A program made the translations under genes and the position numbers. A stretch of DNA of 64,000 nt from Protonemura montana (taxonomy: Eukaryota; Arthropoda; Insecta; Plecoptera; Nemouridae). The stretch covers positions 18,810,651-18,874,650 of the forward strand of contig OX387603.1 in assembly GCA_947568835.1 (NCBI GenBank), written 5' to 3'. Under the pieces are notes generated by a model. That model had not been told where the DNA came from. It searched no databases and saw only the letters and a list, made by a program, of their open reading frames with translations. Positions 10,301 through 25,300 of this stretch are shown piece by piece. Position 1 is the stretch's first letter. Each line of letters opens with the position of its first letter.

Positions 10301-13300
10301 ACGTTATATACACCCTTCTTTGGCGCGTTATATGTTCTGACGATACCTGCAAAGTCAGTTATCGTGGTAATCAACCGTCACAGGGGTTTAGGGAGCGTAA
10401 AGTTGTGAGCGTGCATAGGTCTTCTTTGGGGTGGGAAATCGATCCGGCTTTTCATGGACTTTGGAAAAGTCTCTGACACTCTGAAGTCTGAACCCTTCCT
10501 GTGCACTGCAAGTAAATATGTGTGTCCCATTCTTTCATTTTCAGACATCGTTAAGAGCTATTGACAATCAAGTGTTCTAGTGGAAAAGTCTAACTAAAAG
10601 ACCTGGAAAAGTTTCACCCTATCATTAGGAAAGCTGATATGGCAATCAACACTCGATAGAAAAGCGTAAGCCCCATTCTTTTGGTGATAGCACCCTTCGC
10701 AACTATAGCGAGGGTGGAAAATAACTGCAAAGCTGCAAGAGCGGCGTAAGTGTATTTAAAAGTGCACTGCAATTTACCAAGCGTAAAGCCTATGGTGTGA
10801 ATGTATAAACAATACAATTTCCCCTCTAGTTGGCTCATACATATATATATATATATGATATTCGAGAAAGGATTGAGTATTCATTTCATAAAATTTTGCC
10901 AGCGGGCCGTATATCATAGGAGACAGGTGCCGTTTTTTAGTCCGCGTCTGTTTTCTTGTTTTCAGCACGCAGGGTTAAGTGCTGCAACCGGCGCTACACG
11001 CACGTTGATATATTGGTATCCCTGCTAGGTATCGTTCAGGCTGCAACTCATTTTCCGCCGGATAAGTTTCGTTGCGAATAAAAGTGCATTCGAAAGCAAT
11101 TACCGGTTAACAGAAATCGTGCAGTATGCAGAGGGTGTTTATGGTTAGCAAGTATAAATGAGGGAAGGTCACGAGAGGTATTATGGTTGCGAGAATATAT
11201 GGTCTGGTTTGAATTGTTTTGGAGCACTTCGATTTGAATTGTCCGTTTCGTCAACCGTCAACGCCACCGGTGTACACGGCGACAGTTGTGCATTAGATGT
11301 CTTGGTGTGTTGGTGTAATCACAGAAAAAAAACCTCAAAAATACTTTAATGAGTGGTCAACTGATGAGAACTCTAACCGGTAAGTGCACGTTTAAATATT
11401 GAGATTCTCCCTGTCAGGATTATACATACGTGCACACACGAAAAAGATACAAACACAGAATTAAAACAAATATTATTTATTTACAAGCAGTTCATAAACC
11501 ATTCAAAATATTGCGATAATTATTAAATTATAATATTGATGATAAATAAAATAACATTACAGGCAGGTTACACGAACAAAATGTGAATTGATGCATAAAC
11601 AAAATATGACAAAAAATAAAATTGCAAGCCAAAATTGATAGAAAAATGATAAGAACAGTAAATTGTAGCTGAATTGATGACAAGGTGTTGTTTACATATT
11701 AGAAAATACAAATAGGGTTCATTACATTGACCAAACATAATGCAATCCAAAAATAAAACAACATGCTATTTGTAATGCAAATGTGCTGGGTAAAAATTGA
11801 TAAATGCAGACTTTGAATAAGAATATGTATAGTGATGGTAGTGATTCTGAGTAACAGGCAAATATGCTGCGTAGTAAAAACAAAGAACAACATAGGAAAA
11901 CCTTTCTTATTAGGAATGAGTATGCACCTCACCTATCAAGCGGTGATTATGAAGGGGAAATTACTTTCAGGCCTAATGGAATTTGCCTTCTTCATTAGGA
12001 GCTCACTCAAACTAATTTAGTCTACTTCTCAAAAAAACTCGATCGATATCGACCGTTGTTTAAAAAAATGATTTCCTCAACTTCTGTCTCGTCTGGTACG
12101 TGCAACGTTCAGCCTAGATTGTTTGGCGTCCCGTTTCGTTGACGTTTCTAAGCAGACATGAAAGAAATGAACATTTGTCCTCAATTAGAGAGTAGAATGA
12201 TGAATTTCAGTTTCCCGTTTTCCTATTTTGACTTTAACAGACGGAAAATTTAGTAAAAATTCATGATCTCTTGAGCTGTTCGATTTATTACATGTGCTGC
12301 CTTTTTTCTAGCTATCGAAGATAATAAAAATCTATCGCAACTTATCGTATTATATTGGTCAGTTTAAATATACACCACATAATTGTGTCTTAGTACAAAT
12401 TTTCAATCAGTCATCATTCACTTAATTGATTGCATTCAAACTCTCCAGGGGCAAATATTTTATATTTACAATATTGCAATGCTATTTACAATTACAAGTT
12501 CATGAACATTTTCCTTCCTCACTTTCATTTAGCACCCCTATTCTGAACTACTTAATTTAGTGATCAGGTAAATTCCTTAATCGATGCGTAAACAATACCA
12601 CCTGGCTGGTCTTAACAATAATGCTATCATGTTCAACATTCTACTTTGTACTACCATGGTACTTGAGAGTTTATCTCTATATTTTTTTCATGTTGATAGT
12701 ACCAGTACCTTATTTATCTAAATTTAAAAAATTCGATCATCCTGCAATTGACCTTGGATAAAAAAGAATTTAATAAATGAGCAGCCTAGCCTTCAGCAAA
12801 TGTTTTATCTAAGAGATATGATATACAAATACCACTCATTCACAAATCCCAAGTGCTCTATTCCCTTTCCAAATGAATCTAGATGGAATCATTGATGAAA
12901 GAGCAAGCTTAAATTTGAAATAAATAGAGGTAAAATTGGCTGATGGATGGTTCCTAAATACTGGCATGATGAAAAAATAACAAAAAAAAAAACTTACAAA
13001 TAGCATTCAGGCCCAAATTACAGTCTAACCTTGGATGAGAAACATCCTTAATTCTACCATCCAGCATTCCATGATTTTGACCTGCTAGCTGCAACCACAA
13101 TTATCTCGGTGAATTGAAACCATGACGACAACCTCAAAAATTAATGGCAAGCAGCAAATAAACATTCTCATTACATTTCACTTCATTTACCTTCTTAATG
13201 AGACAAAACTAATGACAACAGATTCAACTGCTCAACTCGAAACTAACAATACAGTAAAGAACAAACGAAAAAAAAAATAAAACAACATGTAAATTACGCA

Positions 13301-16300
13301 ACATCAACTCATGCTCACGTCAACAAGTACTCACCGTTGACCCGATGTGCAGCATTGAACCGCTGCTGTTGTTTACTATTATTCAGATCCAAGTAGAGGT
13401 CAGGCCCGCTCATAGCCGCTATGTCGTTGTTGATGGTTTTGTTGACGTCATTTGAAAGCGTTTGCGGAGTCTCCGGCACTTCGAGCGGCCGGCTGCCGAC
13501 GAAGGAGCTCTCGAGCCAACAGAGTCGTCCGCTACCTCGGGGGCTCGAAGACCGACTCACGTTTCCCCAGAGGGTGTCTCGTTCCCAGCGGGGGCTGCGG
13601 TTGGCGGGGGACTCGTCGGGATGCGTGATCTCACCCGAACCGTCGCGCACGCCGGACACGTAGTGGACGATCGCGGACGTCACTTCTTTTATCGAGGTAC
13701 GCACTTCAGATAGGTTCGGCACCTGAGGGCGATTGGAAACGGGTTAGATGAGGTTTTACTGCGATTGGGTTATAGCTAACACTGTGTTGCATGGTGAAAC
13801 CTGTTCAGTGTTCAATTTTCATTCCCAGACAAATTGTATTCCTAGTTAATTTCACTTAAGAAACAAATATAGAAAGTACTAATGTTTGATATAAAGCAAG
13901 TGAGCATTTCTTGTCTTGGGTGGTGACAGCTTGGATTGATATACCTATGTATTATTAATCTTGCATGAATTGCATGAGAGCTTTGAAGTGAAAGGCATTA
14001 TTTAGGCCATCAACTTGGCTTCGTCAGCTGCTGCTTCTGCAATTTTTCAGAAACATGTTATCTTCCTGTCAGTTTGCCATGAGTTAAAAAAGTATTTTCA
14101 AATTTAACCATGTAAGAAAATGGTTGATGGACAGAGTCTCACCAACTGCATAACAAATGAATTGAAAAAAAAACAAGCTACTTTTCTACTTTATGTCTGG
14201 ATATTAACAATCCGCAATATTATTTTATAGGAGCAAAGGATAAGTTAATTAATCCGATGCTTTACAGGGGGTTCTTCTAGAAAATTCAGTGTTATGCAAA
14301 CGTCTCAGGAGTGAACAAAAGTTCACCAGTGAGTGCTATTGTTTGCAAATTTCCATTATTTTCATTCCCTCTGACTGCACATTGTGTTAATTCAAATTTT
14401 TTTTCACTTGACTACACTTGAGCTTCCTTTTCCAAGTGTCCTCATTCACATCCCCTTTGAAGCTTTTCAAGTTTCAACATTTTGACATAGTGAAAAGGTC
14501 CAATCTCCCCCAAACATGTAGACTATCTTGATGCATTCAGCCTTGGGAAGTAAAGGCATTGCTTGGATTTCACACTTAGCAATCCCTTTGGCTAAAATCT
14601 GCCACCAAGGCACATGATTTCACACTACTGTCCTGACAGTTTTGCTCCAGACAGACTCTGACAAGTTAATCATTACATCTCCACATTCCCATCCAGAGTT
14701 ACTGCATTTCAAACACTGTCACTGCCAGCACATTTCGGAAAGTTCAACAGAGGTCATTAACATTAAACATCCAGAAACCCATTTTCTAAGATGATTCTAA
14801 AAATGGACAACACTTTTTCAAATTTCCTTGCAACTCCCTCTGGCACAAACAAGTACGTCTAGACATTGCACATAACATCAAAACTTGCCCTCATTAAAAT
14901 CCCATCAACTCGTCACCCTCCAACCAAGCCTTCATGAAGGGGGCGAAATAGCCACGCGATTCCCTCACATCAAATATGAACGATCCCATGCGGTCCTGCA
15001 CTTGATGCATATCCACAAACCCCCACGAACCGCACACATACCACCATCCAAATTACCTGTTGTTGCTGCTGAACGGGCACCGGTGGGGGAAGTATTCCCG
15101 CTGCCAACCGTTCGGCGGGCGTTCTTGGTCGGGAGAGTCGTTCCTGTGAACGCCATCCCAGATAGGGTTGTCGATAGTTGAAAGACGAGCGCGTCGAATT
15201 GCATGGCGAAGTGCTCGCCGACGTGCCACCGCTGTTCAGTCGACTGGTGCTCCATCTTGTGAACACGTGGGCGCTGGGTGTGGGACTGGGGCTCAGGAGG
15301 TGACCTGCAGAGTAACATGATGTGTCGTTAGAGTTGGTTGAATAAGTCATGTGCTGTTTTGTGTTGAAATGTCAAGATTTGAATGGGGGTGTGCTGTTAT
15401 CTGTGTCAAATGGTTGACTGTGTATGAGGGTAAATCACATACGTGAGAGATTTTGTATTTTGCGCTGTCAACGGGTTTCGTACCTCACGACTATCGGTAT
15501 CAAACTGCATAAACATGATTGAATTAGTTGACTAAAATTTAAATTGATTTCTATGCGGGAATTTATATGGGGCGTGAGATTATTCCGTAGTCTCCGTTCT
15601 TGAATACCACTCGAATACCCTGCAAAAGTAGGCAGAGACAAGTGAGTCGATAACGATCGAAAAGTGCTATCGGATTATGGTAATCAGATTTGACAGTAGG
15701 TGAACTCCATTGCCCGCGAAGCTCATATGCTGTAAAGGTTTCACGATTGTTATCTGGCGGCTATGAAAATGACCATGTATGCCGGTGAAAACGTGACTCT
15801 ATTGATGCCCCATGGGAGGCCATCATAATTTGTTTGACCGAAATCTTTGGGCCTTGCTCGGCGGAGCTAAATTCCTAACGTAGCCAAAAATAGACAGTCA
15901 TGGAAAGTGATTAACCATGAAATTTTATGCGTATCGATTAAATGTTGCTCTGGCTCGCATCATCCATTTGCTTCCGACCATTTATCCTTGCCAATGAAGA
16001 TGAATGGGAGATCTGGACTAGACACTTTTTTATAAACAATATTTTCTTTGAAGGAAACCAGAGTTTGTTTTATATTTTTATGTAGATTGCTAGAGCACTT
16101 ACCCCTTTATTGTAAAAAAAAAAAAAAAATTTTAAGCGCACTTTCCCCCGTCAAACATTCATAAGCACCAAAGTTTAACGTAAGCGTGTCCTCCAATTAT
16201 ATTTCCATGTTAACCAAAACAGTATTTTATTTAACAGTACGTAGCCTTCTTAACTATTAGCTCTTACGGCTAAATATTGTTAGAAGGCTGTGTCCGCCAC

Positions 16301-19300
16301 TTTTGTTGGTTGTGCTTATCCTAAAAAAAAAAAACTGAACAGGGTCAGAATTTTCGGTTCAGTTTTTATAGCAACGAACATTAGAACTTAGCATAGAACG
16401 AATACAAGAAAACTTCAATTTTAGTATTTCAATGCAGAAATTCCCCTCTGTTACAAGCGGACCTATCGATTCTATTTACCATTTCCTTGCGAAAGAAAAT
16501 CTAATGGAGCTGGGGGTAGGGGCGGTTTCCCCCGAGATGCCCCAAAGCCTACGACTAGAAGGGCAGAAGTGAATTTCTATTAAATGACTCCATTTATCCG
16601 CATGTATATTGCAAAGGGATGAAGAAATACCAAGTCCACGCGATCATCGATATATTATGATGTGTGCTATAAGCATTGCCAGTACTTTTATAGTGAAAAG
16701 GTGATTACCGTTAAAACCTTCAAGTTCGATAAAGTAGTTAGATATTTTCGTGAACGTCCAAGGTGAAATTTACGACTTTTTCGAACAAGTTTCCTGGAAA
16801 GCCGCCCCAAGTTTCTACCAAAGTTTCTACCAAAGCTCATGTCTGAAGGGGAGTCAAAACGACAACGTTAACCACAGCTTAGTTGACAGAGTGCAAGGTG
16901 AAGATCATAAATCGGGAAATGTTCGCTATTACGCGTTGAATATCGAAGTTTTTATGCACATTGGTTCCGTTGGATGCGCGATAAGTATGATTTTCTTCCT
17001 ACATTTGCATTGGAAAATAAAAGGGATCTTTAGTAACCATGGGTTAGTATTCTTAGGAATCAAGGTTTCAAAAATTTGACATAACTCTGAGAAAAAAACA
17101 CTCAATGCACGGGATTTTTATATAGCAGATCAATTTTCGAATATTCAATAACTGTTTTGTTCGTCGCTGATGACATTATAGTATCGGCAATCTTCACAAC
17201 CGTTACTTTTCCTAGCCGTAACAGCCCGTTAAATACATTCCATTCATGTCGCCTGAGAAAAGTGTGTGGTTAATTTCACTTGCAAATGGGTTGAATTTCT
17301 TGCACACTCAACCGCATAAATTTAGCCAAACAACCCAATTTAACTCAATCAACCTTTAGGGCTGAACCCTCCTCTACCCTATCACCCAATATCACTTAAA
17401 ATCACCCAATACACCCCAGAAAACCACTCACTTGTCGGACTCCTCGCCGCCGCTGACTGCGTGGACCCAAGACTTGACAACGAAGTGGTCTTCGAGCCCA
17501 ATCCTGGCCATCCTTGGTGCGTGGTCTCCCTTCCTTGCTGTGCAGCGTCCTTCCTCAGGAGGAACCCTTCGTGGCCCCGTGCGACAGTGGAGTTCTTGTA
17601 CCAGTCGGGCACGTTAAGCTTCTGGAGAGATCGCTGTACTCTTAGCTGGTGTTCGGACATGACGCGGTCGCCGCCCCCGCCGCCCTTCTGCAGCTCGTTT
17701 TCCGGCGGCTGAAACAGGGAAATAACAAACATGTTGATTGATCGGTCGTTTTGAAACTGAACTGGGCTTGTAACATTGCCTTGATTTAACGTGAGAATAT
17801 GCGACGAGAGACCAAGTACAATTGCAACCAATAGATATGACCTTGAAAAGTCGTTTTTATACGCTAGATGAAACTATGTTAGAGGCAAAATAATAATAAT
17901 AATAATAATAATAATAATTTTATTATCACAATTGATCGCATATATGTGATATTAGCTATGTCAATACAATACAATACAATAAAATACCAAGTCAATGAAA
18001 ACCAAGTCAAGTCAAAATGTTGACTGATGGCGCTGGTCGAACTGAGTCGTTGAATCTGTTTGGAACACCTACTTCAGTCAAGGTTTTCACTGAATTATTA
18101 TTTGGTTACCTATCCAACTGCTAGCTAAGTGCCGTGTTTTTTTAACCCGGAGTCAAAAACGAGGTATAGGTACTGCGTTACGTTTCTGACAAGCCAACCC
18201 GTTCGAAGTAACCATGCACTATGTAAGTTTTCCATTACAGAGCTGGCCGAAGTAATTGATCTCGGGGTGATTGCGATTGACACGTGGAAATATGAATAGG
18301 GCGTTGTCTAATCGTCATGGACGACGTCGAATGACATGATCGCTGGATTAACGGCTTCCTATTCCAATATTTTATTACATATTTTTATTTTACTTACGCT
18401 TTTTACCAAGGATACAATTATTTTCAAATTTCGAAACACATACGAGGACTTTTAGAAAACGTGACCTTGATAGATATCAGACACCATTTCGTAGCGACAG
18501 GTATATTTTTTACGATTATTGATATCAAACAAGGGTAAATATTCGACAGTCTTCTCTTAGTTTCGCCTGAACAGTTTACTTAGCAATTATCTTCACAAGG
18601 CAATGACCTACAATCATCACGATCGATAACGCCTAAAAGCAAATATCAAACACATCCGATAAATCTAACAAGAACACTGGAAAACCGAGTCATTTCGCAA
18701 AGCAACTACTGCAAGCCGTCTTACAACATCAAAGAAAATTGCGCTTTGCCTTTTACGATGCACTCTAGACTCTTACGAGTTCTGTCACTGGCTTCAGGTA
18801 CATAAATCATGAAGTGCCAATTCAACACCCGCTTCTATCTTTGAACCAATTACTGGTGAGGCATGCGCCTGCTTTTCACGACCTCTCAGCCATGTGAAAA
18901 TGACGAGCACGTTGCGCAAGATTTGATCGTGAACGATGGAAATGGAGGAAACGTCCATTAGCTGTATCAGGGCGCGGTATCGTGACGTCTTCCTCGGGGC
19001 TCTAGTTCTTTCCGACAAGTCAAATAACTCGAGATGATGTTCCGAGCAAATATACATTGAGAGCATGTGTACAAACCACGCATTTCGAAACGTTTTCAGA
19101 GATTGAGACGGGGAATTATTAAATAGGGTAATGGCTTTTGGGTCGGCTCCATGGAAAATGGTGCATGGCTTTCTGGAGCAATTGCAGTTCCCACACAGAA
19201 TGATAAATAAATGTGTGTTACTTTTTTAGTGGGGGGGTTAAATCTAGTGAAGTGGTGTGAATGAGCCAGTGTAAATTGACCCATATATCCATATGATTGA

Positions 19301-22300
19301 ACCAAAAATAAAATCTAAGATGACGCAGTTTTGATAAGCCTAAAAAACTGTTTCAACTGAACAATAAAACACGATTTTGATCGCTTTGAAGGAATTGGTA
19401 AACTTGTATGGAAATTCGTCAATCTATCAAACTTTTCATTTGTATGTGCCACTTTCTTTTACCTCCCAATCTTCCCATCTGTTTTCGTGCACTGACCACT
19501 TATACATTCCTAAAACCGAACGGAAACTACGCTCTTTCAGAGGCATCTTTTAATTAATTTGATAAATATCTCAAAGCGCACGTGCAATTCGAGTGGCACT
19601 TCGTTAACACTTGAAACGCCTGGTGTGAATTCAGCAACGCGGAATAAAAGTGATAGGAAACGAATTTAGCGGAGAAATTTTAAATTTAAGGACCACTCGA
19701 AAGTATAAGAAACTCTAGTTAAAAACTTGAAGAGCGTCACTGTTTTCTCGATCACTGTTTAATGAACTGTGCTCTTTGCAGACTGCAGCAACACTGTCGA
19801 TTGTTCTACTAGTTAGATCACTAATTAGTAGGTACTGTTGTTAGTTAGTGAACTTGTGCTATGCGGATTACCAACGCAATGGTCTTAGCTTACAAGCGAA
19901 GGATTTAAGAAATGCTGGGAGATAATTTCACGTTTTATTGGTGAAAGATTTGAATCAGAGTTCAGTTCTCGGCCTGATCAGGCAACTTTTTTAAGACACG
20001 AAGAAGTGTACCAAGCGGTTTTAAGCACATTCCCAATTTACACGTAGATTACTAAGCAAGTGTGTATGATTATTGCACGTAGTATCCGGAAATTATGCAA
20101 ATGTATGTGAAATTGAAGCAAACATTTGTATCTTTGGCACGGATATCAGAGCATTATACGGTGATTGGGATCCTTGATGTCATAAATGTCAGAAGACGTT
20201 TAGCGACTAGGTGTTAACAATGCAAATAGTCTGTGCTAATCGCGATGAATACATGGATGACGGCTTTGTAGCAATGTAGGTTGTGATCTGATATCTCTCT
20301 GGTTTAGCTCTTGTAGAGGTGGATAAAACACCACAAGGAGTTTAAAACGCGTTTTCACGGAATGGAACTTTTTAGCCAGGCTCCTAGCGTGCGATTCAAC
20401 GCGAATGAGCTAAAATTTTCGCAAATTTTCCTATTTTTTCCTATAGTAATTGGATTGAACAAAAACCTCTCATCTCACTGGAAAAAGCTAAATAAGTAAT
20501 TTTGCAAATTCTCTTGCACATCAGATAAAAAAAACCGTGTTAGCTTCTTTCCAAAAGCTATGCCTATCGGATAGGGTTACGCAAATAAACCGTTCGATTT
20601 AGTCTACCTTTTGGTATCCGCTAAAACTAGGTGACCAAGTAGGTTAATGATTTTATAACCCCTAGCCTTGCAAGATTCAACCCCGAATTCGTTGAGCAAG
20701 CTCGAGAAGTTTTGACTCGAGACTTTAAAGGCATCGTATGTGCTTGACCATTAAATGTGCTGCGATTGATTTTCGTAATATGCTGGATTTTGAAGTGCGA
20801 AGTTGTCACATTCAAGCAAAATATCTGTTTTCATTTTCTTCTTTTTGTTTGTAGCAGAAGGGCAAGTTACTTGGATCTATTTCTTGTTTATGTAAAAGTA
20901 AGAATTTAAACGTTGTTTCTAAACTAAAGCTTGAAATGTTGAAAGCATAAAGCTGATTTCAGAAAAATTACGGACAAAACACGTTGTTGCTTGGGAAAAC
21001 ACGTCGAGGAATTATTTTCATCTACACACTTTTTCGCTTTACAAAATCCCGGACTGTTCTCACGGAGGTTTTCAATTTTAAGCTCACCCGTTTATTGCAC
21101 ATAGAAAAAAGTAAATTAATTTCAATATCGTCCCCATTAATCTAGCTCCCTCTCACCGTCTGGCCATCTAAATCAACAAAAACAAGCAACAAAATATTTT
21201 AATTAAAAGTTCTTTTATCTTTTCTCGTCATATTTGAAGTCTTTCAGAATCAATACACAGACGCACTTCAATACCGAAGTACATATGCACGTTACTATCA
21301 CATCTCTTTGAATACCTTATGTTTACAAAACCGACACACCAATCTTTTATCTCAGTCTTTCAAAAACCTCATCACATGACCAAAAAAAAAAAAACTAACA
21401 AAACGAGGAAAGTTTGTATTCCCGTCGGCATTCCATGATGTTTTGTAACAAACACACGTCTGCGAGAATGTACGGCTTCTTTGGCTTCCCTGGCTCACGA
21501 CATTCCTGTTACTTTTGATCCCTCCCTCCCACTATTTTTAGCCCTGCTTTGTTTGTTCACTTTAGCGCTTTTAGTAAGTTCCTGGCATGCATCTTTACTC
21601 TGCTTCTCTCCGGCTATGGTACAAACCTTTAGCGCCGATACGATGCAACTCAACTCTGAAGGGGCCGAGATTACCCATGGGCTGAGATCACCCATACATA
21701 ATCTCATTTCACTCTAGATTCCAGCCCAGTGGCATATTCACAGTATTTTTACTTGCAAAGTAAAACGATACGTTTTGGTAATTACCATTTATTGAGATAT
21801 TATGAAATGGAAACATGACTTTAAATACCAATTATTCAAAACCATTTCCATCGGAAGCGATCTTGATCATCCCCAAGGAAGTCAAAGTTATAATGTGTCT
21901 ACTGTCTACTAATGATCAATAATGCAAGGGAATCATCTCTCTTATATAATTGCTTTTCCTCGCTCTCTATAATTGCCACTCGCTCTGAGATGTTGTAGAC
22001 GGCTCAACAGCCTGGGCTCGTTTTATTTAGAGGCATCTTGAATTAAATGACAACGTCAAGACAATTGGGTGACAAAGAGACTGAAAAGCTCTTGTGTAGA
22101 AGAGTGACGATGGCTTACTGTCATTGTAGAACATATTATATTGTCACTCAATTCTTAGACCACATATTAAAAATACATAAATACCCGGTTATTTGTCGCC
22201 GACTAGAACTGCTATTAGTCTAGGAATATCGAGCGGCTATCTCTTCAAATAGAGAAGTTAGGATATTCGGTGTTATATAAAGCTGAAATTTTGATATTAT

Positions 22301-25300
22301 GTGCATAACACCATGACACAACTATTGTCACAAACCCGGACAAAAAATTTTCATCGGAAGACATTCAAAAAAATTACCAAAGTCAAAATTTCTTAAAAAA
22401 TGAAAATTTCTTAAAAGTTGAATAAGTATGTCATTTTTGAATTTATAAACGTCTAGTTTCCGCAGAAGCCTAGGCATTAATACGTTATATCGATGCCGTT
22501 TTTAAAAAACATCAAAAAGTTTTTTCTAACCTATGATATGAGCCAAAAAGTAGCTAAAAAAACGCAAAAAAAATATATACCACTTTTCACTTAATGCCAC
22601 GGGACTAAATATTGGCCAAATGTTATAAAACGAGTTTGTAAAGATAGCTCAAATCATTGTCTACAAGACTGCAGATCTAACTTTTTGAACACGTCAAGTT
22701 GACAACAGAGATTTTTACTTTTCCCTACGAGAGGTAACTCTTGGCGCGCTGCCAAGCGCCGATAAGCCGTGCGGCTGGCTGGCAAATAGCATGCTATTGC
22801 TTGGAACGCTCTTGATACATCCATGCGTGCGTACATCATTGAAGCGTTTCTTCGTCGGCATTGTCGATCATGTCACTATAGGCATTGTAGCATTCCCTAT
22901 CACACCTGCATACGTCGATGCATCCAATTCCATTGCTATTGCACGTGCAAGTGGGGTTTATGCTGCAGGATTTCTTGGACTTGACTGAAATTTTGCAACG
23001 TTTCCATGGCTGTTTGACCCTCGAAATATACAGGTAAGACGAACTTTCTGCCCAGGCTCTGACACCAGCCACTGTCTTCGGGACCTATCACCACAAATAA
23101 TAAAAATAATAATAAGAAGAAGAAAAATAGAGACGACATTTAAATTCTAGTTCAAAAACCTCTGATAGCTTTGAATATTACTTTGGCAAACTTAAGCCAC
23201 ATTTTTGGAAATTGCACGTGCGAGTTTACCTAAGTGCTAAATTGCCATGCAGCTCGTCGAAGGTGCTGATGAAATGCCCCTTCGCTCGGGAGTATTTTGG
23301 CAATTGAGATAGGTCGCGACACTGCTATCTTAAAACGCAGCGCATTTAGCGAGTAATGATACTGTCGGAATTTCTTGTTTGTATCGTACAATTTAACCAC
23401 CAAACTTCGAGCAGTTTTTCACCTTTTCCAAAATGTCTGAAAAATTGGCCAAAAGTGACAACTCGTCTCGGGTCATTTTATTCAGTTGACGCCAGATCCT
23501 GTTTTTACCGATTCCGAAAAACGTTTAAAACAGTGTCACAGCCGGACAGTGCATGGGGCTGCAGGTAAAGCGATGCTTATTGGGAGCCCAATTTTCAATG
23601 CAATTTCGTGTACAGGAATGAACCGATGTGCATAGGTGCTTTTCCCGACTGATCCCGTTTTTGCTGATATAACAGCCCAATAGAAAGAAAATCTGAGCAC
23701 ATGATGCCTGGGAGGTTTCCTGTGCAATAGTGGAATGAGATGGTTTGGTCTTTGCTGTTGCTAATAAGTTTATTGTGTATTAAATACTTGTAGGTGACAC
23801 GAACTTGCCACTTTAGTGTCTACACCCTCAGCAATGAGGTATTCCCTGTATTTTTCGCAAACGTTGGGAATTGGTATAATTTTCCATCTCCTCATTTTAT
23901 CCGAAATAAACGCTTGTGTGTTGACAGCAGCGCGATCGTATTGTGAGACGGTTTGGACCTTTTTACATGCCTCTATGCTGTTAGCACTCAGATATTTCGA
24001 CAAACAATCTGCATGGTAGCTGGCGTTTACCTCAAAGAGGGAACCGAATGTCATTCGATTTAAAATTACCTCGTCATTTCTCTCTTTGGTTGCTTTCAAT
24101 ACATTTTCCCTAAGAGACTCCGGATTCATGTCAACGAGAGAAACTTTACGTCCTGTCTTGTTTGTATCTCTTAATTGATGGATAATGAAACGGTATATGC
24201 TCCAGTCAAACTCTGGCATTGTTGAACGCGATACCCGTTTGTTTGGGGGTGGTGTTTCACCTCTGTTTAAGTTAGGGGACTCGAGCCTACGTTTTTTGCC
24301 ATGTCAATATTTTTTTTGTTGGTGTACTGCTCTCTGCAACTTCCTTGCCTTGATATTTGTAAGGAAAAATTTGATACCCTTTCTTGCTTGCTTGATTTAT
24401 TGTTCTTGCAATATCATTGTCTTTTGCTTATTAGACCCTTTTCTGTTAAATTAGGAACATTCTCGCTGGTTAGGAACGCTAACTGAAAAAAATTTCCAAT
24501 ACCTGTGGTGGAAATTATTTTTCTAGATTCTGTTGTGGAGGGTTCGCAGCTATCTCCTGTTTTCTCTGCTAAGTGAAAATAGTGAATAAAATTAACTGTC
24601 ATGTTAACATGGATCTAGTATGAGGAAGCATGCATTACTACATACCCATACGTATTGCTAGTTATTCCGTTTTGTAGGCGATCTTTTCACTTGCACAAAT
24701 AAACAAAATCATTGCTGAGTAACTAGTGAATTAGTGAGTAAACAAGTGAGTTTACGCGCATTTTATTTATCTTCATGCCATTTGCATTCCATATATTTGG
24801 GAGAATTTTCAGAAATTATCAATAATATTCGTCGTCCTGCTTTGAAAGTGAGTAGGAAACTAACTAGCAAGCCAGCAAACTAACCCTGCAAGCCATCGAA
24901 ACCCATGTCAAGTGGATATACCTCGACAAATCTGTTCGCAGTCTTCTTGAAAATCATTATCTCGGATTCTGTAGATCCTCAAACCTCTGCACGTGGTTAA
25001 AACAGAGCAAGGTATGGTTGATATAAACGAATATATAACTTTTTTTTTATGTAAAAATCAAGAAACAGACCAAATTTACAGACAAAAAACAAAAAGCCTC
25101 CAATTTTAGGTAAATAATATGAAATCAAGTGCGGACCTAACGTAGTATCAAAAAGCCTGCGCACTCAACGCTAGTATGCCATTCAAAGCACCCTACGCAT
25201 GCTATTAACCAGCCAGCCGCACGGCTTATCGGCGCTTGGCAGCGCGCCAAGAGTTACCTCTCGTAGGGAAAAGCAAAAATCTCAGTTGTGAACTTGACGT

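Noticed and set aside
16750-17079. 109-residue plus-strand frame
   Set aside because: Starts at a non-ATG codon, has no domain, and has the composition of AT-rich intron.
18794-19066. Minus-strand frame with an internal ATG and a phase-0 GTAATT donor that could be another AJM-like first exon
   Set aside because: The donor is weak, the composition is hydrophobic and unlike the other first exons, and no promoter motif was seen.
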